From Hyphomicrobiales bacterium (GTDB taxonomy: Bacteria; Pseudomonadota; Alphaproteobacteria; Rhizobiales; Rhizobiaceae), in NCBI GenBank assembly GCA_900467685.1, contig UBQX01000010.1, positions 1 through 64,000 on the forward strand: a DNA stretch of 64,000 nt, in the 5' to 3' direction. The notes under the pieces were generated by a model. The model did not search any database, was not told the DNA's origin, and was given only the letters and a program-made list of their open reading frames with translations. Shown here one piece after another: positions 1-9,048 of the stretch. Each line of letters begins with the position of its first letter. Positions within the stretch are counted from its first letter, which is position 1. Made by a program: the position numbers and the translations under genes.

Positions 1-207
1 CTGGTGGAGGTCGTGACTTTCTGCGCCTGCGGATGGCGATCCTGTGGAGATTCACCCAGTTGTCAGCTTGCATCGCAGCGTCAGGCTTTTAAACATTGCC
101 AAGAATTCACTATCCAAAGCCATAGAAGCGGGACTATGGAAAGTATGTATTCCTTACAATAACGCAGCGGCACGCATTTTGTCCGCAACACTCCTTCGGT
201 AACACCC

Positions 208-1596
208 ATGCCTCGCATTGTTCCCATGATCCTCGCCTTCGCCTTCTTCATGGAGATGATGGACTCGACGGTCATTGCCACGTCTCTCCCGGCGATTGCT
301 GCCGACATCGGCGTCAACCCGATCACCCTGAAACTCGCACTTACATCCTATCTCGTGGCGCTGGGTGTCTTCATTCCCATCAGTGGCTGGATGGCCGACA
401 AGTTCGGCGCGAAGAACATTTTCCGGATCGCGTTGCTCGTCTTCATTCTGGGCTCGATAGCCTGCTCCATGTCATCCACCCTGCCGGAATTCGTGATCGC
501 CCGCTTCCTGCAGGGCATTGGCGGATCGATGATGACTCCCGTTGGCCGCCTCGTGCTGGTACGCGCGGTGCCGAAGAGCGAATTCGTCTCTGCCATGACG
601 TGGCTCACCATTCCGGGCCTTGTCGGCCCCATGGCCGGCCCGCCGCTCGGCGGCTTCATCACCACCTATTTCTCGTGGCACTGGATATTCCTGATCAACG
701 TGCCGATCGGCCTGCTTGGGATATGGCTGTCGTCAATCTACCTGCCGGAGGTGCCCCCGCGCGAAACGCCCAGGCTGGACTGGCCGGGCTTCTTCCTCAG
801 CGGCATTGCCGCCGCCGGCATAGTCTTTGGCCTCTCGGTCATCAGCCTTCCGGCGCTGCCGCCCGTAGTCGGCATTGGTGCCACCGCGCTTGGTGTGGTT
901 ACGCTCGTGCTTTACATCCGCCATGCCCGTCGCGTGCCGAACCCGATCCTGACACTGAAGCTCTTCCGCGATCCGGTCTTCCGCCTCTCGATCATGGGGG
1001 GCACGATTTTCCGGATTGCGAATGGGGCGCAACCGTTCCTCATGCCGCTGATGCTGCAGATGGGCTTTGGCCTCAACCCGTTCCATTCGGGCCTCATCAC
1101 CTTTGCCGGCGCCTTTGGCGCGATGTCGACGAAGTTCCTCGCCTCCCGCGCGCTGGCTGCTTATGGCTTCCGCGACACCATGATCATGGCCGCCGCCGGC
1201 GGCGCCGCGATGATCGGCATCGCCGTCTTCTTCACGCCTGAAACTCCGATCTGGCTGATCATCGGCTCGCTCTATCTGGCCGGCTTCACGCGGTCATTCC
1301 TGTTCACCTCGTCGAACAGCCTGAACTTCACCTCGATCGCCGAAAACGACGCCAGTCAGGCGACCTCCATCAGCTCGGTCTTTCAGCAGATCGCAAGCGC
1401 TCTGGGAGTGGCCGTCGCCGGTCTCATTCTGGAAACGGGCGGATGGTGGAGTGGCGAGACGCTCTCGCTCTTCTCCTTCCACCTGGCCTTCGGCCTGACG
1501 GCGCTGCTTTCGGCCGCCTCGCTCTTCTTCATCGTGCCCCTCCCGCGCGATGCCGGGGCGGATGTGTCGGGGCACAGGGCCTATCAGGCGGGGTGA
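208..1596 (+). CDS. MFS multidrug-type efflux transporter (DHA2/EmrB-QacA-like)
   Basis: Inner-membrane proton-driven exporter of 462 residues made almost entirely of hydrophobic segments. The first helix carries the DSTVIATSLP signature of the DHA2 drug:proton antiporter group (residues about 13-22). The loop 2-3 MFS motif reads GWMADKFGAK, and the antiporter motif C region reads GPMAGPPLGG. The length fits a 13-14 helix member. The stop lies 6 bp from the convergent rlmE stop, with no obvious terminator between. The start ATG has only a weak ribosome site (GGTAAC), so a slightly later start is possible. The substrate cannot be read from the sequence. Confidence 0.85.
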   Translation: MPRIVPMILAFAFFMEMMDSTVIATSLPAIAADIGVNPITLKLALTSYLVALGVFIPISGWMADKFGAKNIFRIALLVFILGSIACSMSSTLPEFVIARFLQGIGGSMMTPVGRLVLVRAVPKSEFVSAMTWLTIPGLVGPMAGPPLGGFITTYFSWHWIFLINVPIGLLGIWLSSIYLPEVPPRETPRLDWPGFFLSGIAAAGIVFGLSVISLPALPPVVGIGATALGVVTLVLYIRHARRVPNPILTLKLFRDPVFRLSIMGGTIFRIANGAQPFLMPLMLQMGFGLNPFHSGLITFAGAFGAMSTKFLASRALAAYGFRDTMIMAAAGGAAMIGIAVFFTPETPIWLIIGSLYLAGFTRSFLFTSSNSLNFTSIAENDASQATSISSVFQQIASALGVAVAGLILETGGWWSGETLSLFSFHLAFGLTALLSAASLFFIVPLPRDAGADVSGHRAYQAG

Positions 1597-1602
1597 GGGC
1601 AA

Positions 1603-2322
1603 TCAGCCTTCCGCCTCGGCCTCATCCTGTGCCCGGCCCTTGAAACCCTTGGCGAGCAGGAACATTTCGACGGACTCGGCGCGCGATGCGCCGGGCTTGA
1701 CGTGGATGACCTGCCGGAAATTCTGCTTCAGCAGCGTCAGCAGGTCGTTCTCCGTACCGCCCTGGAAGGTCTTGGCGAGGAAATGCCCGCCTTCCGCCAG
1801 AACCTCTATGGCGAAATGGGCCGCCACCTCGCACAGATGCATGGTGCGCAGATGGTCCGTGCGCTTGTGGCCGGTCGTCGGCGCTGCCATGTCCGACATG
1901 ACCAGATCCGGCGCGCCGCCCAGCGCATCCATCAGCAGGCGAGGGGCCTCGTCCTGCAAGAAATCCATCTGTAGGAAATGAACGCCCGGCAGCGTGTCCA
2001 TTTCCAGAAAGTCGATGGCCGCGACGCGGATCTCGCTATCCGTCGAGTTTGTCACCTTCGCGGCGATCTGCGACCAGCTGCCCGGCGCCGAACCCAGGTC
2101 AATGATGCGTTTGGCACCCTTCAGGATCTGATGCTTGTCATCGATCTCCAGGAGCTTGAATGCCGCGCGGGCGCGATAGCCCTCAAGCTTCGCCCGCTGC
2201 ACGTAAGGGTCGTTGATATGGCGCTCCAGCCAGCGGCGCGAAGAGGCCTTGAGCTTCCCCTTCTTCACCTTCTGGCCGATCTTGCGGCCGGTTCTGTTCG
2301 GCGTGGATGGCGGTTTCGTCAT
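1603..2322 (-). CDS. rlmE: 23S rRNA (uridine-2'-O)-methyltransferase RlmE/FtsJ
   Basis: SAM-dependent methyltransferase that modifies the ribose of U2552 in the A-loop of 23S rRNA late in 50S assembly. It has a basic N-terminal tail, then RAAFKLLEI with the catalytic Lys56. The SAM motif is [10 protein letters not shown], the catalytic Asp lies in [12 protein letters not shown], the second Lys is in FLAKTFQGG and the Glu is in [10 protein letters not shown], so the K-D-K-E tetrad is complete. At 239 residues it is slightly longer than the enterobacterial protein because of the N-terminal tail. Its start overlaps the ppx stop by 4 bp (ATGA), so the two genes are probably translationally coupled. 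Confidence 0.93.
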   Translation of the reverse strand: MTKPPSTPNRTGRKIGQKVKKGKLKASSRRWLERHINDPYVQRAKLEGYRARAAFKLLEIDDKHQILKGAKRIIDLGSAPGSWSQIAAKVTNSTDSEIRVAAIDFLEMDTLPGVHFLQMDFLQDEAPRLLMDALGGAPDLVMSDMAAPTTGHKRTDHLRTMHLCEVAAHFAIEVLAEGGHFLAKTFQGGTENDLLTLLKQNFRQVIHVKPGASRAESVEMFLLAKGFKGRAQDEAEAEG

Positions 2323-3848
2323 GTCTTGTCTCCGGGCCGTCCACGCCAGTTGCCAGGACCGCCGCTGCCGCCGCGATGGCGCAGCCGTCGCCAGACGCCG
2401 TCGTCGGCCATCATGTCTGTCAGAAGTCCTTCGCGCAGCCCGCGATCTGCCACCCGCATGCGCGGCGAGGGCCAGCGTCGGCGAATCGCTTCAAGGATCG
2501 CGCAGCCTGCCAGGACGAGATCGGCGCGATCCGGCCCGATGCAGGGATTGGCGGCCCGCCCGGCGAAATCCCAGGAGAGGAGCTTCGCCTGCATGGCGCT
2601 GACTTCGGCATCCGAAAGCCAGACCCCATCCACCCTGCGGCGATCGTATTTCTGCAGTCCGAGATGCACGCCCGCAAGCGTCGTGACCGTCCCGGATGTG
2701 CCGATCAGGTGGAAACCTGAATCCGGATCGTCAGCCAGTTCGTTGACATCGGGACTTTCGAATGCGGCCAGCATGCCTTCCACTTCGCGCACCATCGCAT
2801 CGAAGACAGCCGGCGTCACATCCCGTCCGCCGTGCCGCTCCGACAAGGTGACGACGCCGACAGGCAGCGATGTCCAGTGCGTGATGTGATTGGCAAGCCG
2901 CGCGGAGCGGCTCTCACCCGTCTTGATGACCGCGATTTCCGACGAGCCGCCGCCGATGTCGAACAAAACGACAGAGCGTGTCTCGCGTCCGACCAGCGAC
3001 GAACAACCCGATACGGCCAGACGCGCTTCTGTCTCACGATTGATGATTTCGAGCTCCAACCCGGTCTGGGCCGTGACTCGGGCAAGAAACTCCTCGCCAT
3101 TTTCCGCCGCGCGGCAGGCTTCGGTCGCAATCAGCCGGCGCTTGCGGATATTGCGGGTCGAAAGCTTCGAGGCGCAGATCTTCAATGCCTCGATGGAACG
3201 CTCCATCGCATCCTCGGAAAGCCGGCCGCTGGAGCCCAAGCCCTCGCCAAGGCGAACGATTCGCGAAAAGGCATCCACGACCCGGAACTGACCCGGCCGA
3301 GTCGGCTGTGCGATCAGCAGGCGGCAATTGTTGGTTCCGAGGTCGAGCGCTGCATAGAGATCACTCGGCGGCGAGGCGGCGACACGCTCGCTCTGCGCAT
3401 GCGGGCGCAGTTCCGCAGCAGGTTGGGGCCTAGCGATCGCCGGCGCGGCCCGATCGGCCGGGGATGCCAAAGGCCGTCCCTGCAAGGAACGACGATTGCG
3501 CTGATGCTTCTTCTTGGAGTTGGGGCCGCGATTTTCCTGCGGCTGCACCTGGCCGGAGGCCGCCTGTTGCGGCACCTGTGGACGAGCCTGCCCCGGCTTC
3601 TTGCGCCGGCGCTTCCGCTTGCGCGATCCATCTGCACCCGCCGGATGATCCGGACCGGCCAGTTTCTCAGGACGTTCGGCGTCGCCGGTTTTCACCGGCG
3701 GCTGGCCTTTTACCGGGCTCAACGCCGCCGCGCGGCTCTTGCCGCTACGTCTGCGCTTGCCACGACGGGAGTTTGGCTTTCCCGGGCTGCCAGTACGGTC
3801 GAACGCCCCATCGAATGCCGGCTTTGAGCCGTTCGAAGGGTCTTCCAC
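2319..3848 (-). CDS. ppx: Exopolyphosphatase / pppGpp phosphohydrolase family (Ppx/GppA) with long basic N-terminal extension
   Basis: ASKHA-fold phosphatase acting on polyphosphate or pppGpp. The family domain starts near residue 163 with [15 protein letters not shown], followed by the phosphate-2 motif FDIGGGSSE and the adenosine-type motif IGTSGTVTT. The first ~160 residues are low-complexity, rich in Arg, Lys, Pro and Gln, and probably disordered. I place the start at a GTG (residues V-E-D-P-S); the frame is open further upstream, but that stretch reads as intergenic sequence. It lies upstream of and overlaps rlmE, a pairing common in Rhizobiales. The substrate choice (poly-P versus pppGpp) cannot be decided here. 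Confidence 0.85.
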   Translation of the reverse strand: MEDPSNGSKPAFDGAFDRTGSPGKPNSRRGKRRRSGKSRAAALSPVKGQPPVKTGDAERPEKLAGPDHPAGADGSRKRKRRRKKPGQARPQVPQQAASGQVQPQENRGPNSKKKHQRNRRSLQGRPLASPADRAAPAIARPQPAAELRPHAQSERVAASPPSDLYAALDLGTNNCRLLIAQPTRPGQFRVVDAFSRIVRLGEGLGSSGRLSEDAMERSIEALKICASKLSTRNIRKRRLIATEACRAAENGEEFLARVTAQTGLELEIINRETEARLAVSGCSSLVGRETRSVVLFDIGGGSSEIAVIKTGESRSARLANHITHWTSLPVGVVTLSERHGGRDVTPAVFDAMVREVEGMLAAFESPDVNELADDPDSGFHLIGTSGTVTTLAGVHLGLQKYDRRRVDGVWLSDAEVSAMQAKLLSWDFAGRAANPCIGPDRADLVLAGCAILEAIRRRWPSPRMRVADRGLREGLLTDMMADDGVWRRLRHRGGSGGPGNWRGRPGDKT

Positions 3849-4098
3849 GTTCAATATCCATGTCGCCGCGCAAAAAACTCTAGTGTCAGAGTTGCAGCAG
3901 GCTTGTTCAAGTTTCGTTGACACGATTGTAACAGCGGCCGCCCCATTCGCCAACCATTTTTCACGCCACGCCCGCCAAACCCGCTGAACCTCACATCAAC
4001 AAAAAAATTTCGCATTGGGTATTTGCACCGGCCAATCTTTTAGTTATAAGCCGCCACACCGACGCGGTCGAAAGACAGCGTGACCGACGCAAGGCTGT

Positions 4099-4172
4099 TG
4101 GGGAATAGTTCAACGGTAGAACGACGGACTCTGACTCCGTTAATCTTGGTTCGAATCCAGGTTCCCCAGCCA
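4099..4172 (+). tRNA. tRNA-Gln (anticodon CTG), also an integration site
   Basis: The cloverleaf is readable. The acceptor TGGGGAA pairs with TTCCCCA, the D-arm lies around AGTTCAACGGTAGAAC, the anticodon stem is ACGGA/TCCGT with loop CTCTGAC (anticodon CTG), and the T-loop is GGTTCGAATCC. G73 and an encoded CCA end at 4172. The last ~17 bases (from ATCCAGGTTCCCCAGCCA) recur at 6743-6760, directly ahead of a second copy of the following sequence, as expected for an attachment site of a tRNA-targeting integrase. Confidence 0.97.
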
Positions 4173-4440
4173 ATCTCACTAAATTCCTGAATAGTTTGCT
4201 TTTTCTGCCCGTTGTGGATCACGTTTTGGCATCATTGGCGACCTGATGCCCAGAACTGATGTCCAAAGGTGATGCCCACGCTGTTTTTTCGCAGCGGCAT
4301 CGCCCTTGGCAAAACAGGGTGTCCTTGCCATGGCCGTACGCCACGAGGTCGAAAATCTGGTCCGCCGCGGAAATATCTTTTACTGGCGGCCGCGTATCCC
4401 AAGCTGCTTCATGTCCTGCCCATCCGGCAGTCGGCTTTCA
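4156..4440 (+). repeat. Direct repeat copy A: tRNA-Gln 3' end plus integrase upstream region and 5' coding part
   Basis: This ~285-bp segment is repeated in the same orientation at 6743-7028 at well over 90 percent identity by eye. It contains the tRNA 3' end, an intergenic stretch (TTCCTGAATA and TTTGCTTTTTCTGCCCGTT are conserved) and the first ~37 codons of the integrase frame. The arrangement matches two related elements inserted one after the other at the same tRNA, each rebuilding the tRNA end. Confidence 0.85.
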
Positions 4441-6555
4441 CTCAGTCTTCAGCTTTCCGATCATAAAAAGGCTCAGGTGATCGCGCGGCGGCTCAACCTC
4501 CGCCTGGCAGAACTGAAGCAGGAACGACGGGAATTCATGAGCACGAGAGAACAGCTTCAAAAGCTCTTCAGCCATATCCGCGATCAGTTCCTCGATGATC
4601 TCGAGAACATCAGCATCATGGCCAAGCGCCACGGTCGCGCGGGCGATGTCATCGAGATGGAACTCGATCTTGAGGCAGGCTGGGCCTATGAACTGCTCGC
4701 GAAATTCGGAACGCGCGATCTGACACTGGAGGGTGATTGTCCGGGTCTCGCGTTTCTCCTGACACATGACGTGCCTCTCTCCCACGTTGCGGCCATCAAG
4801 TCGAATTTTCTCGGCGAGTTGAAGATCGCCCGCAGCGCCGGATTTGAGGAGCGTATTCGGGTGCTGATGTCGAGCTTCGACATCCCCGATACCGTGCTTA
4901 ACCGCGAGAAGGCGATGACGCAGTTCTTCGAGGCGCGTGCGGCCGCTCTCCTGACAATCGACGAACGCCACGCGCTCGTGGACAAGAGCAAAAGCGAATT
5001 CACGCGAGAGCGGCACACCGAGGCTGTTCCGGTCGCTCCCGTTAAGGCCGCACAGCCTGCGCCGTTATCGGCCACGGTTGTGGAACAGCTTCCTTTCTCG
5101 AGCGAACCTGTCCTGGTCGATGGACCCGAAGGCTCACTTCCGTACCTCGATCTCACCCCCAGACAGAAGGAAAACAATTCGAAGATCCAGCCAGAAGACG
5201 ACAGGAAGCCACAGCGGGTGGTTCCGGTCGCTGATTTCGAAGAGGAATGCGAAAAGCTGATCAAGAACATGGGAACGGAATGGGAGCCCACAACCGCGAG
5301 CGACGCGATGGCTCTTGTGCGCATGTTCAAAACTGTCCTCGAAGAGCACGGCGTTCAGCATTCAGGCCAGATTGAACAGTTCCACATCGGCAAACTACGT
5401 TTGCATTTCAACGACATTCCGGTCAACTGGGGCAAGAGCCCACGCATGCGGGCAATGTCGGCTCCTGATTTGCGCGACGAGGGACGTAAGCTTAGGGAGG
5501 CCGCTGAACGTAGTGGTGAGAAGGCAAAGGTAGGGTTGAGTGCGGCGACGATCCGCAAGCACTTCGGCAACCTTCAGCATTTCCTCAAACACCTGCGTGG
5601 GCACGGCTTCGAAATCGAGAGCTGGACTTTCGAGGGCTTGCGTCCCCGCAAGCCCAAGGCCGGGGAAGTTCGTCTGCAGCAGTACAAGCCGTCACCCCAG
5701 GATCTCGCTTCAGTCTTTTCAAGTCCGATCTATACCGGATCGTTGAATTTTGATCGGGGCCGGAAAAAGCCCGGACCGCACGTGTTCCATGATGCTGTAT
5801 ATTTCCTACCGCTCATGTTCACCTATCTTGGGGCGCGGCGCAGCGAATTTGCCGGGCTGGCAATCGACGACATCGCCCGCGATGAGCATGGTGTTGTCGT
5901 TTTGGTGAGAAACAATGATCTGCGAAGGCTGAAGAACGTTCAGTCGGATCGCAAACTCCCTTTGCCGGACGAGCTAATCCGTCTCGGTTTCCTCGAATAC
6001 TATTCGGCCATCAAGAGCCTTGGCTATAAGGCGCTCTTTCCGGATTTATTCTCGGACAAGACGGATAACGATCCGGGCGATCGTTTCTACGACGTATTCA
6101 TACCCATTATGCAGGAAGCGCTTGGCGAGAGAATGTGGGGAAGGGCGCTCCATGCATTTCGCCATGGAATGGCAGATACGCTGAAACAGGCTGGCGTTTC
6201 GGAAGCTGTGATCGATGATATGTTTGGTGTTCAAGAACTCGCAACGGCCGTCCAGCACAATATTGCGGTTGTCGCAATCGTCTTCAACAACAACGCCTAC
6301 GGCAACGTGCTCCGCGACCAGAAGCAGACCTATTCGGGCCGATATATCGGCTCCGATCTCACGAACCCCGATTTCGTCAAACTGGGCGAAAGCTTCGGCG
6401 CAAAGTCCTATCGGGCCACTTCGCCGTCCGAGTTGAAGGCAATGCTCACCGAGGCTCTTGAGCTGAACGCGCCCGTCCTGATCGAAGTGCCGATCGAGAA
6501 GGGGTCCGAAGCAAGCCCGTGGCCTTTCATTCATCCGGCACCGCCCGTCGCATAA
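4330..6555 (+). CDS. Chimeric ORF: truncated tyrosine recombinase fused to C-terminus of a thiamine-diphosphate (acetolactate-synthase-like) enzyme
   Basis: This 741-residue frame is in two parts. Residues 1 to about 632 are a site-specific recombinase of the long tRNA-targeting type: an N-terminal NIFYWRPRIP motif (DUF6538-like), a SAM-like core-binding region around GLSAATIRKHFGNLQHF, and the catalytic domain with the first Arg in YLGARRSEFAGL and the box-II motif HAFRHGMAD. The expected His/Trp box III and the nucleophilic Tyr are absent. At IDDMFGVQ the frame passes into ELATAVQHN, IVFNNNAYGN and APVLIEVP, which is the C-terminal ~106 residues of a ThDP decarboxylase/carboligase; the NNNAYG motif is part of the ThDP/Mg site. 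Neither half is complete, so recombinase and carboligase activity are both unlikely. I chose the ATG at 4330; a TTG at 4306 is also open. Confidence 0.8.
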   Translation: MAVRHEVENLVRRGNIFYWRPRIPSCFMSCPSGSRLSLSLQLSDHKKAQVIARRLNLRLAELKQERREFMSTREQLQKLFSHIRDQFLDDLENISIMAKRHGRAGDVIEMELDLEAGWAYELLAKFGTRDLTLEGDCPGLAFLLTHDVPLSHVAAIKSNFLGELKIARSAGFEERIRVLMSSFDIPDTVLNREKAMTQFFEARAAALLTIDERHALVDKSKSEFTRERHTEAVPVAPVKAAQPAPLSATVVEQLPFSSEPVLVDGPEGSLPYLDLTPRQKENNSKIQPEDDRKPQRVVPVADFEEECEKLIKNMGTEWEPTTASDAMALVRMFKTVLEEHGVQHSGQIEQFHIGKLRLHFNDIPVNWGKSPRMRAMSAPDLRDEGRKLREAAERSGEKAKVGLSAATIRKHFGNLQHFLKHLRGHGFEIESWTFEGLRPRKPKAGEVRLQQYKPSPQDLASVFSSPIYTGSLNFDRGRKKPGPHVFHDAVYFLPLMFTYLGARRSEFAGLAIDDIARDEHGVVVLVRNNDLRRLKNVQSDRKLPLPDELIRLGFLEYYSAIKSLGYKALFPDLFSDKTDNDPGDRFYDVFIPIMQEALGERMWGRALHAFRHGMADTLKQAGVSEAVIDDMFGVQELATAVQHNIAVVAIVFNNNAYGNVLRDQKQTYSGRYIGSDLTNPDFVKLGESFGAKSYRATSPSELKAMLTEALELNAPVLIEVPIEKGSEASPWPFIHPAPPVA

Positions 6556-6603
6556 TTTCTAGCCCGCTACCGGTTCGGATCGAGCGCCTCTGAAATCTCC
6601 GAG

Positions 6604-6739
6604 CGGAAATTATTTCCGCTCGGCGGCCCATATTGACTGATGCCCGAACCCAGGGCACAACTATGGTATCCACGGTCGCTCGTGGCGGAAAAATACAACG
6701 AATTCAAAGGCGATTTCGATAAGTCATTGAAATTGTTAG
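6604..6739 (+). repeat. Direct repeat R1 (partner at 15866-16000)
   Basis: About 135 bp, roughly 85 percent identical by eye to 15866-16000 in the same orientation. Shared blocks include ATTATTTCCGCTCG, CCGAACCCAGGGCACAA, TCGCTCGTGG, AATTCAAAGG and GATTTCGATAAGT. R1 begins inside a perfect 21-bp palindrome (6601-6621: GAGCGGAAAT, T, ATTTCCGCTC). It lies between the chimeric integrase and repeat copy B. No long reading frame covers both copies. The two copies bracket the amide locus. Confidence 0.8.
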
Positions 6740-6742
6740 GGG

Positions 6743-7028
6743 ATCCAGGTTCCCCAGCCATTCGCCTTAAATTCCTGAATAATTTGCTTTTTCTGCCCGT
6801 TATGGATCCCGTTTTGGCATCATTGGCGACCTGATGCCCAAAACTGATGTCCAAAGGTGATGCCCACGCTGTTTTTTCACAGCCGCATCGCCCTTGGCAA
6901 AACAGGGTGTCCTTGCCATGGCCGTTCGCCACGAGGTCGAAAATCTGGTCCGCCGCGTAAACATTTTCTACTGGCGGCCGCGCATCCCAAGCTGCTTCAT
7001 GTCCTGCCGATCCGGCAGTCGCCTTTCA
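6743..7028 (+). repeat. Direct repeat copy B: second tRNA-Gln 3'-end/integrase 5' segment
   Basis: Second copy of 4156-4440 with scattered substitutions, for example AATAGTTTG versus AATAATTTG. It begins with the 18-bp tRNA-Gln 3' sequence including CCA. Divergence between the copies argues against a recent duplication or assembly artefact and for two separate, related insertions. Confidence 0.85.
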
Positions 7029-7110
7029 CGGGCGGGCCTGTCCAGGTCGACGGAACACCCGAAGGTTCTCTTCCGTACCTCGATCTCAATCCCAGACCTA
7101 AGGAAATCAT
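6918..7110 (+). pseudogene. Remnant of a second integrase gene
   Basis: The frame matches the N-terminus of the integrase at 4330 (AVRHEVENLVRR, IFYWRPRIPSCF). Near 7028 it jumps to sequence matching 5104-5170 of the intact copy (CTGTCC-GGTCGA, then TTCCGTACCTCGATCTCA). About 665 bp are therefore missing relative to copy A. Similarity ends around 7110, and everything coding for the catalytic domain is gone. The rest of the 6556-7182 interval holds R1, this remnant and no other gene I can see. Confidence 0.8.
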
Positions 7111-7182
7111 GGCCCGAGCCCCAATCTCCCTCCAGTTCTCGGGGATCAGAGCATTTCAATCTGGCCTTATGGGGTGCCGCTC

Positions 7183-8337
7183 TTAGGTGGCAATGGTCTT
7201 CATGACTGAGCAAAGTTGAAAGTCATTGCCCTCGGTAGCAAGCAAAGAGATCGAAGCGAGCTCTGTCCCGACAGTCAGCGGTGCAGTCAACTGCGGGAAC
7301 CCGCTCAGTCCGGATAGGCAAAGAAGTTCGATGGACCGAGTTCTAAAATGTTGAAGATCCTCCGCGCTGGCATCACGTTTGGGAACGACTACCGGTAGGG
7401 TCGGCATGATGAGAATTTTGTTCCTGAGCCGCGCGCTGGCTTCATTCTTAAATGCGATCCTTATCTGCTTTGCCGCAATAACCTCGTCGTCCGACAGGTG
7501 CGCGCCCTTTGCCAGACGCTCGGCAATGCTTGGCTCGATGCTCGCGCCGTATCTGAGGAAAAGGTCGGCATTGGAAAGCCAGGCTTCTCTTTGCAGGATC
7601 GTTGTGAAGGCCCGGCCCAAATTGGATAAGGAAAACGAAGAGACGGAGCTCACTCTTTCGAACCGGATGGCCCGTCGATCCAGCATGGCGAGGAAGCCCT
7701 CGTTGATGTCGCTGGAGCAATGTGCCAGAATATCGTCCGCAACGATGAAAGAGGCCTCCTGCGCATTTTTTGTCTCAATACCCAGGCTGACCATCGCACG
7801 CTCAAGATGAGCCAGGTCGGCCGTGATCAATCCCGGCGTGTCGAAACTCGGTGCCAGAGGGCGGACACCTGCCGGATTGAGAATGCCGTGCGTGGGTCGC
7901 CAGCCAAAAAGCCCGTTGGCGGCCGCCGGGAGGCGAATGGAACCTGACGTGTCGGTGCCGACACCGATTTCGGCGAGTCCTGCGGCAACCGCAACCGCCG
8001 ATCCCGATGAGGAGCCACCGGGGATTCTATCCGGTCGGCGGGGGTTGATCGGCATCCCGAAATGCATGTTCCGACCGATCAGCGAATAGGCGAGTTCGTC
8101 TGTATTTGTCTTGCCCACAAATTCTGCCCCTGCGTGCAGCAAGGTCTGGATAACCGGAGCCGTTTCGCGCTTTATTCCGGAGGCCGCAAGGAGAACGGGG
8201 TTGCCTGCAGCCGTGGGGTAGCCCGCCACATCAAACAGATCCTTTACGGCGATCCGCAGTCCTGCCAGCGGGCCATCTGCGCGCGAGGGCACGATAGACG
8301 GAGGGTAGGGCACAAATGCATTCCATCGGTCTTGCAT
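7183..8337 (-). CDS. Amidase-signature family amidase
   Basis: Cytoplasmic amide hydrolase of the Ser-cisSer-Lys family (GatA/amidase/allophanate hydrolase relatives). Catalytic Lys32 lies in AVKDLFDVAG, the Gly/Ser-rich segment GGSSSGSA (107-114) supplies the cis-Ser, and the nucleophile is Ser133 in TDTSGSIR. At 384 residues it is shorter than GatA (about 480) and lacks a GatA-type C-terminal extension. It is the last gene of the minus-strand amide operon, starting 3 bp after livF. The context suggests it hydrolyses the amide brought in by the transporter, or an intermediate made by the nitrilase-type enzyme. The substrate is unknown. Confidence 0.85.
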   Translation of the reverse strand: MQDRWNAFVPYPPSIVPSRADGPLAGLRIAVKDLFDVAGYPTAAGNPVLLAASGIKRETAPVIQTLLHAGAEFVGKTNTDELAYSLIGRNMHFGMPINPRRPDRIPGGSSSGSAVAVAAGLAEIGVGTDTSGSIRLPAAANGLFGWRPTHGILNPAGVRPLAPSFDTPGLITADLAHLERAMVSLGIETKNAQEASFIVADDILAHCSSDINEGFLAMLDRRAIRFERVSSVSSFSLSNLGRAFTTILQREAWLSNADLFLRYGASIEPSIAERLAKGAHLSDDEVIAAKQIRIAFKNEASARLRNKILIMPTLPVVVPKRDASAEDLQHFRTRSIELLCLSGLSGFPQLTAPLTVGTELASISLLATEGNDFQLCSVMKTIAT

Positions 8338-8340
8338 GGA

Positions 8341-9048
8341 TCAGATCTTCAGGTGCTGCAGCACGCGGGAGCGGCTATCGGGGCCATTCGTGTCCTGGTC
8401 GTCGATCGCTCCCAGCTTCAGCACGGCCCAACGATCGGCAATGGAAAGGGCAAAATCGAGATTTTGCTCGACCAGCAGGATCGTTGTCCCGTTCGATGCC
8501 GCCTCGTGTTTGAGGACATCGGCAATCTTGCTGACGACAGACGGCTGAAGCCCCTCCGAGATTTCATCAATCAGAAGCAGCTTGGGCTGGAGCATCAGCG
8601 CGCGTGCAAGGATCAGCATTTTCTGTTCCCCGCCGGACAGGGTGCCTGCCTTCTGCGAGAGCCTTTCCTTCAGAAACGGAAAATATCCGTAGACGCGCTC
8701 CTGCGCCGCAGCGAGCTTCCGATCGCTGGTGAGAGCCAGGCGCAGGTTGTCGCGGATGGAGAGGTCCTGGAAAAGTGGCTGCTCCTGTGGCGCATATCCA
8801 ATGCCGCAGGCAATAAGCTCGGATGGCTTTCTGCCAGCAATGGATTTCTCATCGACCGCGACGGATCCACGTGTCAGTTTGATCAAGCCGAGAATGCTCT
8901 TCAGGAGGGTCGTTTTGCCCATGCCGTTCTTGCCCATAAGGGCAAAGATTTCGCCGCTGCGGACGGACAAAGTGACCTCGTTGATCACATCGACCGCGCC
9001 GTAACCGCTCGATATTCCGTTCAGCTGAAGCTTCGCTGCGTCAGACAT
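8341..9048 (-). CDS. livF: ABC transporter ATPase, LivF/UrtE type
   Basis: 235-residue ATPase of a branched-chain-amino-acid/amide/urea importer, acting on the cytoplasmic face with the LivG domain. Walker A is ALMGKNGMGKTTLLK, the signature is LSGGEQKMLILARAL and Walker B is LLIDEISEGL followed by QPSVV, typical of LivF rather than LivG. The ATG at 9048 overlaps the livM-livG stop by 8 bp (ATGTCTGA), favouring this start over one 48 bp upstream. Walker A has Met in place of the more usual Ala (GMGKTT), which is common in LivF proteins. Confidence 0.9.
   Translation of the reverse strand: MSDAAKLQLNGISSGYGAVDVINEVTLSVRSGEIFALMGKNGMGKTTLLKSILGLIKLTRGSVAVDEKSIAGRKPSELIACGIGYAPQEQPLFQDLSIRDNLRLALTSDRKLAAAQERVYGYFPFLKERLSQKAGTLSGGEQKMLILARALMLQPKLLLIDEISEGLQPSVVSKIADVLKHEAASNGTTILLVEQNLDFALSIADRWAVLKLGAIDDQDTNGPDSRSRVLQHLKI

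Noticed and set aside
6640-6834. 64-codon frame across repeat R1 and the tRNA-end copy
   Set aside because: It crosses two distinct repeats and the other R copy does not keep the frame; no ribosome site.
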